From: Hydractinia symbiolongicarpus
Taxonomy: Eukaryota > Cnidaria > Hydrozoa > Anthoathecata > Hydractiniidae
Assembly: GCF_029227915.1 (NCBI RefSeq)
Contig: NC_079886.1
Span: forward strand, 5,082,001 to 5,146,000
Direction: 5' to 3'
DNA length: 64,000 nt
Part shown: one piece after another, positions 56,101 through 64,000 of the stretch
Numbering within the stretch: position 1 is the stretch's first letter
Layout of the letters: each line of letters opens with the position of its first letter
Translations under genes and position numbers: made by a program
The notes under the pieces: generated by a model
What the model saw: only the letters and a program-made list of their open reading frames with translations
The model's database searches: none
What the model was told of the DNA's origin: nothing

Positions 56101-56300
56101 CGGATGTGCATGAATTTCTTACTGCAAACTCTTGAACAAACCAAAGCATTTGTACTACAGTATAAAACATTATGTAAGGATGCGTTCTTTCTCAAACATA
56201 AGAACAAATTGCAAGGTATTAGTAAAACATCCAATAGCACTCAAAGTAAAACAAGAAAAAAATATAAACCACCATTTCTTATTATCCTAATTAATTAATG
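47199..56300. other. 9 kb with no firm gene
   Basis: Possible paired splice signals on the minus strand at 47279-47280 (TTTTCATTTTAG acceptor) and 47419-47424 (CTG then GTAAGA donor) are discussed separately. GGACCGAATAGGG recurs at 48915 (minus) and 50847 (plus), a dispersed repeat. The 132-codon frame at 52726-53124 (minus) is hydrophobic and unrecognised, in a region with repeat-like ends. Otherwise AT-rich sequence with nothing supported. Confidence 0.4.
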
Positions 56301-56307
56301 TAATAAT

Positions 56308-57453
56308 TTACTGCCTCCAAAATCCATTGACCCATTCACGCAGGTCCCTTAATGCTTGACCAACCGACCAAGCATTATCATGGGGAACCCGACGTGGAGG
56401 AGGCAATGGATTTTGGGGAATAATATTGGGACGGTGGTATGGGAGTGGACGGGGTACAATGCGTGTGTGTATAGAACGGCGAGAAACAATAACAGACGAT
56501 AAAGAACGTGTAGAGGATGGCGGTGTTTGCAAAGGTGATTGTGGTGGTTGTGGCGGTGGCCTTTGTATTGGTGGTGGTGGTGGTGGCCTTGGTAGAGGTG
56601 ATAGTGATGGTGGTGCCCTTGGTGGTGATGGTGGTGCCCTTGGTGGTGCCCTTGGTGCCCTTGGTGGTGATGGTGGTGCCCTTGGTGGTGATGGTGGTGC
56701 CCTTGGTGGTGATGGTGGTGCCCTTGGTGGTGATGGTGGTGCCCTTGGTGGTGATGGTGGTGATGGGGGCGATGGTGGCGATGGTGGCGATGGTGGCGAT
56801 GGTGGCGATGGTGGCGATGGTGGCGATGGTGGCGATGGTGGCGATGGTGGCGATGGTGGCGATGGTGGCGATGGTGGCGATGGTGGCGATAGTGGCGATA
56901 GTGGCGATAGTGGCGATGGTGGCGATGGTGGTGGTGGTGGTGGTGGCGGCAGCGGCATCGATATCGATGCCACTGTTGAATCACCACCACCGTGTGAATG
57001 AGTTCGAAATTGACGCAGTGTAGGAAGTAATGGGGTGGAATGTTGAGGAGGAATTGTGGGTGGCCGTAAGGGTGAATATGGAGGCGAATATGGATGGTGT
57101 CGTAAGTATGGATGCAATTGTGGACGGTGAGAAGACTGACGCAACGTAGACGAAGACAAGGACGACAACGACACAGACGGTGGAGACAACAATGACACAG
57201 CAGGAGTTGACGACACAAAAGATGATGAAGTGGATGAAGAAGTGGATGAAGAAGTGGATGGAGGTGTTTGAAGAAGTGAGAAATGCAAAGAAGAAGGTAA
57301 AGATGAGGACAAAGAGGACGATGAGGAAGGTGCAGAGGAAGACAAAGAGGTTGAAGACGAGGAGGTAGAGGATGAGGAGGCAGAACATAAATTGGAAACA
57401 GATCTTAGGCGTGCCCTGGTTTGATCCCTCCGTTGAAAGTCTTGCTCTATTGC
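56308..57453 (-). CDS. Q/P gene, last exon: Ser-rich, SPP-repeat and PPRAP-repeat C-terminus
   Basis: The acceptor is TTTTTCTTACTTAG (AG at 57454-57455), phase 0, and the exon ends at TAA 56308-56310: 381 residues. It opens AIEQDFQRRDQTRARLRS, continuing the charged helix of the previous exon, then a Ser-rich stretch, PYSPPYSPLRPPTIPPQ, a run of about 17 SPP units coded by TCGCCACCA, six or so APPSPPR units, and the unique ending HDNAWSVGQALRDLREWVNGFWRQ-type sequence. The antisense and shifted frames across this exon (His-rich, Val/Met-rich, Gly/Asp-rich) are open only because the 9- and 21-bp repeat units are multiples of three. Confidence 0.8.
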   Translation of the reverse strand, partial: AIEQDFQRRDQTRARLRSVSNLCSASSSSTSSSSTSLSSSAPSSSSSLSSSLPSSLHFSLLQTPPSTSSSTSSSTSSSFVSSTPAVSLLSPPSVSLSSLSSSTLRQSSHRPQLHPYLRHHPYSPPYSPLRPPTIPPQHSTPLLPTLRQFRTHSHGGGDSTVASISMPLPPPPPPPPSPPSPLSPLSPLSPPSPPSPPSPPSPPSPPSPPSPPSPPSPPSPPSPPSPPSPPSPPSPPRAPPSPPRAPPSPPRAPPSPPRAPPSPPRAPRAPPRAPPSPPRAPPSLSPLPRPPPPPPIQRPPPQPPQSPLQTPPSSTRSLSSVIVSRRSIHTRIVPRPLPYHRPNIIPQNPLPPPRRVPHDNAWSVGQALRDLREWVNGFWRQ

Positions 57454-60400
57454 CTAAGTAAGAAAAAGGAATTCATTTAGACTTAAACATCGAATCGTGC
57501 CGAAACCTTTTTCAGCGTAAAGCAATATCAGTATTTACAATATCAGTTTAAAGCAATTTTTTCTTCAGCAAAAGACATGTCATTAAATATATAGCATGTT
57601 TTAATGACTTTAAGACATATAACAAGAAATATTTTAGTGTCTCTAGTAACCATTTGTGGATACTTCTTTTTTCCTATCCGTGTTCCAAGAAGCCTTTTTA
57701 CCTTCGGGAGCATGTAATTGACATTCAAGTAACTTTTAACTGGCGTGCATAGGGACTGTTATTTGTAGCTATTGCGTTATCATCCGCTTTTAATCAAATT
57801 AATAGCCCTCGTAATGGGCAAGGTTGCAAATTTTTCTAAAATTATTCGCACAAGAGAGATATTTTCGCGAAAATAATTGCCGCAATTTTAAGTCAAAATA
57901 AATTAAATTCCGCAAAATCCGAAACGCATTAAAAAAGCAACACGTACTCTGCGCGGTCACTCGCCAAAGCGACAAAATTCTCCACTGCTGAAGGAATCTT
58001 AAATATTTCGCAGTATTAAGAAGCGCGTAAGTTTCTACCGATTTGCTAAGAGATTGAAATTGATTTTCGTCCGTAACGCCGTGAAAAAATGCTAAACTAA
58101 GGTCCTCAAAAAATAAACTATAAGTCGAGTTTTTTTCTAGCACAGCCTATTATATCTAGCAAAAATTGGGGTTAAAGGTTCCATCCAAAGTTGAAAAGTG
58201 AATGAAGAAAGCGATTTTTCTACTTTGTACTAATCTTCACATGAAGTAAAAAAACATCCTTAAACGCGTAAATTACGCTATTACGTTTTTTGTCGCTAAG
58301 ATGTTAATTGTCTTTTGATCCCGTTGATTAAATGCTTTCATTAATTATAATTGGCCTAAAACCCTTTCAACCTTATTTCTATGTTTATAAAGAATCTGAG
58401 AGTCATGGATGCCTTCTTTCAGGAATAGTTGTTAAAAATAAATGTACCTCAACACGAGTCTCCAATGCACGAATCCGATCCTCCCTTGCATCCAGGTACC
58501 TCCTGAACCATAACGGTGTGCGCTAAATAATAAAGGATAAGTTTTAAATACATCATTCATTTTATTTATAAACATTTAGTCAGAAGCATTGACAAAGAGA
58601 ATACGTTAAACTTACTTCAAGCCAAGCCTCAAAGTCTTCCGGTGGATCCAGCCTAGTGAAAGGGGAAAAAATTGTCAATCGTAGAACAGAAGCTCTGTGA
58701 GAGCAATTTGAGGCCTGTATTATAGATTAAAAACTCGCACGAATGCGTTTTCATGAAAAAGTGTAGTAGGTTGAGTCAAATTAGCGAGACTGGTTGCATC
58801 ACGTAAACGCGCGAAAAGAAATTTATAATTTTGATAAATTCGCAGAAAAAACGTTATACATACGGAATAACATAGAACTGCTCAGCTGCTGCGGGTGCAA
58901 CAGGAGCTGCAGGTGGTGCAGCTAATGGTGGTGGTGGTGGTGGTGGTGGTGGTGGTGGTGGCGGTAGCGGTGGTCCAGTTACACCTGGTGGTGCTGGCGC
59001 CAGTGGTGGTGATGGCTCCCTAGGTGGTGCTGGCTCCGGTGGTGGTGGTAGTGCTAGCTCTGGTGGTGGTGCTGGTTCTGGTGGTGGTGCTGGTACTGGT
59101 GGTGGTGCTGGTACTGGTGGTGGTGCTGGTACTGGTGATGGTGCTTGCTGCGGTGGTTGTGGTGGCTCTGGTGCAGCTGGATGTGCGGGTGGTGATGGTG
59201 GTGGTGATGGTGGTGGTGATGGTGGTGGTGATGGTGGTGGTGATGGTGGTGGTGATGGTGGTGGTGATGGTGGTGGTGACGGTGGTGGTGATGGTGGTGG
59301 TGCTAGTGCAGCTGGTGGCTGCGGTAGTGGTTGTGGTTGATCGCGGTTTACTCTCCTCCTCTGTCGCTCTCTCACATAAACTGGCTGGCCATCATTTGGT
59401 CTACAAGAAAGAAATAATGTATATAATGTATTGAACGAAACAAATTATGTGTATTAAGTGTATTTCTGAGAATCAAACACCAAAAATAATTTCCTACAAT
59501 ATATATCCAACGCTTTTTTACAAAGATGCCTAACAAACTGAATAGTCTTTCGGATGCTAAATTCTACAATAACTCTTTTTATACAAAAGCCAACATATAG
59601 CCTTGTTCAACAAACGATCGCAAAAAATCACTACAAACTTAAGAACAGCTTAATTTTGTACAATTGTTTCAAGAAAGTTGTTCCTTTAAAAGATTGTACT
59701 ATCCTATTTTACTTCTTTTAAATATTGGTTAGCGACTGCTTGCTGAAGCATGTCCTTTATTTAATGTGGCTAGTTTTTTCAAATACTAGTACAAAACGAT
59801 TTCTGAGGTAAGAAAGTTGGATACTTTATGCAAAGCATGCATTGGCGGTGGCTGACATATAAAAAAAATATAGCAAGAAAAATACTTACGCCACTCTCTT
59901 GACCGCTCTTCTCGGATTCTAAATTGATAAAAGTGTCGATAATAACTTTATGGTAAAGATCTGCAAGGAGAAAATAATTTTATGTTACTTACCCTTCGGA
60001 CGTTGTGATACACAAGGTATCGTTGCCCATTCCTCCACACTTGTTCTTGCTGTGGTTGTTGTTGTTGTTGTGCTTGTTGCGCTTGTTGTTGTTGTTGTTG
60101 CGCTTGTTGTTGTTGCGCTTGTTGTTGTTGTTGCGCTTGTTGTTGTTGTTGTTGCGCTTGTTGTTGTTGTGCTTGTTGTTGTTGTTGCGCTTGTTGTTGT
60201 TGTTGTTGCGCTTGTTGTTGTTGTTGTTGCGCTTGTTGCTGTTGTTGCGCTTGTTGTTGTTGTTGCGCTTGTTGTTGTTGTTGCACTTGTTGTTGTAGAT
60301 CTTGTTGTTGTTGTGGATCTTGTTGTTGTTGTAGATCTTGTTGTTGTTGTAGATCTTGTTGCGCTTGTTGTTGTTGTTGTTGCGCTTGTTGTTGTTGCGC

Positions 60401-62901
60401 TTGTTGTTGTTGTTGTTGCGCTTGTTGCTGTTGTTGCGCTTGTTGTTGTTGTTGCGCTTGTTGTTGTTATTGTTGCGCTTGTTGTTGTTGTTGCACTTGT
60501 TGTTGTTGTTGCGCTTGTTGTTGTTGTTGCACTTGTTGTTGTAGATCTTGTTGTTGTTGTGCTTGTTGTTGTAGATATTCTGGTTGTTCGTTATTCTACA
60601 AAAACGTATGTATTATAAGACAACAAAGCATCTCTATCGCAACACAGACACTGTGCGTGTGTCTGTAACAGGCAAAGTGATGAGTTCATTTTCCTTTGAT
60701 GTAGCCGAAATTTTCTTTGAAGTTGCCGAAAAAGTATGTCTATTTTGTCAGCGGATTTATTTTGTTTACGTCACGTGATGAAACGACTTAATTTGATTTG
60801 CTGAAGTAAATTTAACGGCTAACTTTCGGAAAATGGTTACCCTCGACACAAAAGAACAACAAAAGAACGATCCCTCCATCTTGAAAAAAGTGCAAAAGGT
60901 AATAAAAATTATTTTTAAAAACGAAAAGAAAATTAGTAGTAGAAAAGTGAATTTGGAAGCTAACAGATTTGAATTCACAAATAGTAGGAGCTTTATAAAA
61001 AAGCTGGCTAGCATATTTTTTTGCATAATTAATGTCTTCCCTGGTGCGTAACTAATTCATTTGTACCAAAATTCAAAACGCTACATAAAGCTGTTAGCTG
61101 GCTGATTTACAACGTGATCATATATACTGCAAGTCTAAAAGAGGTATCCATTGAAATGTACCGTGACATGAAATAGTTAGATATTTTGGCATATAACATC
61201 GATATTTTTAGTTTTTGTTTCACTTTTTAATGCTGCAGGAGTAAAAATATGCCATGTTAAATTTCCTGTGAACTTTGCAAGAGCGCCACATGTAATGCGA
61301 CAATTTTTTTGTCTCTGTCAGCCTACATGTAAAATTTTAAGTTATTCTTACAGGGGTTGTTGACATTTGACTGGAAAATTACGTGGGTTTGTGGCTTTGG
61401 GTTAAAAAGATTATAAGAGGATGGTATGGTTGTCAGTTTATATTGTTTGTGTACCTGACGATGTAAAATTTTATTTACGAAAAGCTTCGTGTATTTTATT
61501 GTAAATTTTATATGTTCTTTTATATAATAAACTGTTTTTGTTTTTTATATTTTGTAATCCAATGGAATGAACTGATTTTTGTTTATTTGGATGTGCTCCT
61601 CAAACTTTTATGAGAACGGAGCGTATATAATGTTTCCAAAATAATGATCTTTATTGATTCCACATTTTCTCCTTGCTCATTGCTTTTTTGATACTTAGAT
61701 TTGAAAATTGTTGGTAAACGACAGTAGGGATCCGGTTAATTTTTACATTTTGATTGGGTATACTTATGGGGGAAAGGATGGTATGCAACTGAATAAACGA
61801 TTTTTCTAAATTGCAAAACTATGCCTTTTTTGTATAAGCTATTGTAAAAACCTTTAGGGAAAATGCAATGCATAAGAAACCTATTTTAAGTGACTTGTGC
61901 TTGCTGTTGCCAGCCTTTTTTGACACGTAATCACTTAATAAGATGGAAATATTTATTAGCATTTTCCTTTGATGTCGTCGAAAAAGATATGTCTCAAATG
62001 TTAAATTTTTTGACGTAACAGCACGACGTCAAAACACTACTTTAACGTCAATATCTTTCATTTAAAGAAAGATTGCATAAAAATTTCATAGACTTAATTT
62101 TTTTATTTTGGCAGATCCTTCCTGACGTCAGCAAAATTTATCAACCTTTTTATTTCCTTAACCGTTCGTCAAAACCACATAAATCTAAACAATATTTTGA
62201 TCAGTGTTTTAGGCTCTGCGCAATAGAGGCAATGGGTACATAAATTTCCAAAAAAATACTTTTTGTGTATTGACCCGTCCTTGCTGATGTTATCAAAATT
62301 AAAGTGATGGTTTTCTTTTTCATTGCTTTCCTGCCAGGTGGATTTCTCCGAAGGCCTCATCGACCAGTACAATAATGAATGGTAACATAATTTTGTGGAC
62401 GTCAATCAAAGTTACTTTAAATTGATTCTTACAACAAACGTGTCACAAGTTGTTTTGGGAAGTCCACCAGTGTACCTAATTTACATGTAACCCACTGCTT
62501 AAATTAATTTCTTCAGACAAACAGTTGCATTAAAAGTTTAACAGAAATGTATGTGTTCAAAAACAACTGATATTATGCTAAGGAATAATTACACACAAGG
62601 TAAAGACTTGAACTCAAATTGTTGAGCTGACTTGTTACGGTCAGCTATACAACAAAAATATCATGTCATTGATAACCTTGAAGGTAAAACATTAAAAAAT
62701 AGTGGGCTCCAAGATTTATACAGCTCAAAGAATTTTAGAGACTGAACTTTTTGTAGCTTTTGTCGAAGAAATAAAACTTAAAGCGTAACTGAAAAACGAA
62801 CTTCTATTTTTTGAAGTATTTATGTATATAATTCTAAAAGAAATCCTAATCACACAAGGTTGATGAAAAGTCATAGTTATTCATTAAATAAAACTTACCA
62901 T
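56308..62901 (-). CDS. Seven-exon gene for a Q-, P- and S-rich low-complexity protein (exons listed separately)
   Basis: Model, minus strand: 62901-62899 (ATG, inferred), 60595-59993, 59918-59890, 59400-58864, 58652-58616, 58522-58448, 57453-56308. All junctions are GT-AG and all phases agree. The product would be about 809 residues if one in-frame TAA in the Q tract (60467-60469) is ignored. Order: Q/A-rich 2-185, basic linker to about 230 (RYLVYHNVRR, NPRRAVKRV), proline-rich to about 385, a compact charged helix about 392-448 (EDFEAWLERTPLWFRRYLDAR), Ser-rich, then SPP and PPRAP repeats, and a tryptophan-bearing end (WSVGQALRDLREWVNGFW). No known family is recognised. The unique segments between repeats carry the splice junctions, which argues for a real gene rather than random repeat frames. 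Function unknown; such composition suits a scaffold, condensate or transcription co-factor, but that is only composition. Confidence 0.65.
58448..58522 (-). CDS. Q/P gene, 75-bp exon encoding the charged helix
   Basis: 25 codons, phase 0 on both sides. The acceptor is TTATTATTTAG (AG at 58523-58524); the donor is GAG then GTACATT. It encodes RTPLWFRRYLDAREDRIRAL and ETRVE, unique, non-repetitive and strongly helical. It joins PEDFEAWLE before it and AIEQDFQRRD after it into one amphipathic segment. This is the best region for a homology search. Confidence 0.8.
58616..58652 (-). CDS. Q/P gene, 37-bp microexon
   Basis: The acceptor is CCTTTCACTAG (AG at 58653-58654); the donor is GAA then GTAAGT. 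The leading G completes the Pro codon left by CC in the upstream exon, then LDPPEDFEAWLE. It ends in phase 0. Short exons of this size are normal in animals but invisible to ORF scans. Confidence 0.8.
58864..59400 (-). CDS. Q/P gene, proline-rich exon
   Basis: The acceptor is TTCTTTCTTGTAG (AG at 59401-59402). The first base completes an Ala codon from the 29-bp exon, then PNDGQPVYVRERQRRRVNRD, followed by PQPLPQPP, about ten PPPS units (12-bp repeat), PVPAPP repeats, a Pro-10 run, and AAAEQFYVIP. The donor is ATTCC then GTATGT (58863-58858). Open frames continue only 3 codons past this donor. The repeats face the plus strand as Val/Met-rich frames that are not genes. Confidence 0.85.
59890..59918 (-). 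CDS. Q/P gene, 29-bp microexon
   Basis: The acceptor is TTATCAATTTAG (AG at 59919-59920); the donor is GGC then GTAAGT. It encodes NPRRAVKRV plus two bases of Ala. The preceding intron is only 74 bp. An alternative acceptor CTCCTTGCAG at 59961-59962 would give an in-frame stop, so the TTTAG site is preferred. Confidence 0.75.
59993..60595 (-). CDS. Q/P gene, Q/A-rich exon with one in-frame TAA
   Basis: 201 codons, phase 0 both sides. The acceptor is CGTTTTTGTAG (AG at 60596-60597); the donor is AGG then GTAAGT (59992-59987). It encodes NNEQPEYLQQQ, then Q4-Q5 runs separated by A, V, DL and DP, ending QEQVWRNGQRYLVYHNVRR. CAA is used almost exclusively. At 60467-60469 one CAA reads TAA. Everything on both sides stays in the same frame, so this is one substitution: a sequencing or assembly error, a null allele, or recent loss. 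Plus-strand Val/Leu/Ala frames over this exon are artefacts. Confidence 0.7.
60683..60776 (+). repeat. Fragment of the Helitron-like family
   Basis: TTTTCCTTTGATGTAGCCG, then GAAGTTGCCGAAAAAGTATG, matches segments at 10203-10240 and 61965-62000. Confidence 0.55.
60833..60898 (+). CDS. Candidate first coding exon on the plus strand (unrecognised)
   Basis: An ATG in good context (GAAAATGG) opens MVTLDTKEQQKNDPSILKKV and QK, followed by AAAAG then GTAATA, a possible donor. The peptide is hydrophilic and looks like a start exon. No continuing exon was found downstream, and it lies antisense inside the first intron of the Q/P gene. It may be chance. Confidence 0.2.
61190..62367 (+). mobile_element. 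Helitron-like element in the Q/P gene's first intron
   Basis: Matches 8700-10886 over several blocks: GACATTTGACTGGAAAATTA, GAGGATGGTATGGTTGT, GGATGGTATGCAACTGAATA, GCACGACGTCAAAACACTAC, CCTGACGTCAGCAAAATTTA. It ends GTGGATTTCTCCG, spacer, ATCGACCAG (CCAG at 62364-62367) and T, a mutated form of CTAG-T. The 5' end is not clear. Confidence 0.6.
62899..62901 (-). CDS. Q/P gene, inferred start codon at the end of a 5' exon
   Basis: AACTCGTCCAATATG is followed directly by GTAAGTTTT at 62898. Joining it to the Q-rich exon gives M-NNEQPEYLQQQ in frame. The intervening 2,303-bp intron contains a Helitron copy. The exon's own 5' limit is unknown; an acceptor-like TTTTATCAG lies 16 bp upstream of the ATG. 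Transcript evidence is needed because only the donor and the frame support it. Confidence 0.4.
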
Positions 62902-64000
62902 ATTGGACGAGTTCTTCTGATAAAATATTTCAAAATTTTATAATGACTGAGGAACAAGTTTTTATGCAGTTAGTTGTTTTTATACCATAGTACAACACCT
63001 AAGGAATTGTGCATTTACGCCCATAATGATGTGCCTGGTTTTCACATGCAGATCTCTGAATAAGAATAAAAAAATCTCTGAATAAAAACATCCACCAAGA
63101 TTTGCATAGAGAGATTATCGGGAAAGTCAAAAAATATTATAAATTATTAGTTTTTTCACTTCCAAGTGAGTCATTAGTAGCGATATTGTTTTCGTTACAC
63201 AAGGAACAAAAAAGAAGAAAAAAAATTCTTTCCGCTTCCGGCAAAGAGTCAGTTTCCTGGGAACGAGATGTCTCATGCATGTGCTGTGAAGGCACGTTTT
63301 AAAAGGGTGTTCCAAAATTTGGGGAAAATATCAAAAAAGCGTTATTTCGTGATCATGGTAATGAAGATATTCGACACGATGACGGGAAAGAATTGACATT
63401 AACTGAGTTCTGAACAGAACATAACATGATTTACGTATAAATACATTTGACGAACCAATGTAAGTTTGGATAGCAGCACTGACTAAACTGTGTTGATGAT
63501 CCATCACAGAAACGTCCGTTTTTGAGTTCGCCGCCAGCTTTAATGCATCTTGTAAATATTAATAATGTCAAATATGAACTTGTAAAAGAACATAAAGACT
63601 GACAATTAACAAAATGCAAATGTCGCAACTGCAACAGCTGTAACTATAGCTGTGCATGCAGTTATATCAACTTAATACAAATACTACCAGCCAAAATTCG
63701 ATGTATTGTGTTATCAGAAAAAGAAAATAAGTACAGTTTTACGACACAAAACTGCGACATATTATTTGAAACTAACAGTAGCTTTTTAGAGGCCATTTTG
63801 TACCAGAAAACTATAATTTACAGCAGTGACTGTAATCTCCTAATATTTTTAATTGAAATAGCCGCTATAGCGTTTTCAAAAAGCAATCAAACAAGGAAAG
63901 GTAAAATTTATTGCGCATGTACAAATTCGATCACCGTCGCTCACTTCAACTGCATCCGCTTAAGTGGAAACCCTCCGTTACGCATGCAAGACTAATATGT
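62902..64000. other. Window end with no firm gene
   Basis: Apart from the segment at 63303-63413, I see only short unrecognised frames, including one at 63708-63995 that begins with an alternative codon. Confidence 0.4.
63303..63413 (+). CDS. Candidate terminal exon or gene relic: 36 codons ending in TGA
   Basis: The frame reads KGVPKFGENIKKALFRDHG, then NEDIRHDDGKELTLTEF and stop. It is hydrophilic, low in AT-bias residues, and unlike random translation here. The overlapping +1 frame (MSHACAVKARFKRVFQNLGK) is open just upstream, so a single-base indel near 63300 would join MSHACAVKARFKR to it. It may be the 3' end of a decayed gene. No family recognised. Confidence 0.3.
   Translation, partial: KGVPKFGENIKKALFRDHGNEDIRHDDGKELTLTEF

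Noticed and set aside
56349-57218. His-rich minus-strand frame and Gly/Asp- or Val/Met-rich plus-strand frames over the SPP repeats
   Set aside because: Open only because the repeat unit is a multiple of three; no splice or start context, and the Pro frame joins the upstream exon in phase.
59950-60618. Long plus-strand Val/Leu/Ala frames over the Q-rich exon
   Set aside because: They are the complement of CAA/GCG repeats; the minus strand has splice sites and unique flanking peptide in one frame, the plus strand has none.

Overview
This is an AT-rich, intron-bearing metazoan window dominated by mobile and tandem repeats. The repeat types fit a marine invertebrate, most likely a cnidarian and perhaps a hydrozoan: a CR1-like LINE with an esterase-type ORF1, Helitron-like elements with internal tandem repeats, and many TIR/MITE insertions. 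That placement is inference; no lineage marker gene is present. Nothing looks prokaryotic, and no operon, rRNA or intact tRNA was seen.

Layout. 1-1.5 kb (minus): the 5' part of a non-LTR retrotransposon, cut by the window edge, with an ORF1 (coiled-coil region plus SGNH/esterase domain, split by one frameshift) and the first 43 codons of the ORF2 endonuclease. 1.53-8.7 kb: about 16 tandem monomers of ~370 bp that stop 6 bp before the ORF1 start codon, so they may be the element's repeated 5' UTR/promoter. A 202-bp TA-flanked MITE and a related 1-kb MITE-internal-MITE composite sit in it. 8.7-10.9 kb: head-to-tail Helitron-like copies. 11-11.5 kb: a dead LINE reverse-transcriptase relic. 13.4-14.4 kb (minus): an intact, apparently intronless gene for a DEDDy 3'-5' exonuclease with a zinc-ribbon-like tail, whose start lies 52 bp from a Helitron 3' end. 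14.4-33.2 kb: further Helitron copies, microsatellites, a 1.5-kb TIR element with AGACGTCT-rich ends, and possible orphan exons near 28 kb. 33.6-38.7 kb: a higher-order satellite bordered by a repeated stem-loop cassette. 39-47 kb: minisatellites, a tRNA-type SINE, a TTAA-type MITE and a Tc1-like MITE. 47-56 kb: mostly empty.

56.3-62.9 kb (minus): the most interesting host-like gene, a multi-exon locus for a low-complexity protein (Q/A-rich, then proline-rich, a short charged helix, then a Ser-rich and SPP/PPRAP-rich tail). Six exons, two of them only 29 and 37 bp, join in frame with good splice sites. An ATG-bearing first exon is inferred 2.3 kb upstream, and one in-frame TAA interrupts the Q tract. 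Its first intron carries another Helitron copy.

The two host-like genes share no evident pathway. The strongest common theme is repeats shaping gene boundaries: a Helitron end at the exonuclease start, a Helitron copy in the Q/P-gene intron, and tandem monomers joined to a retrotransposon ORF.
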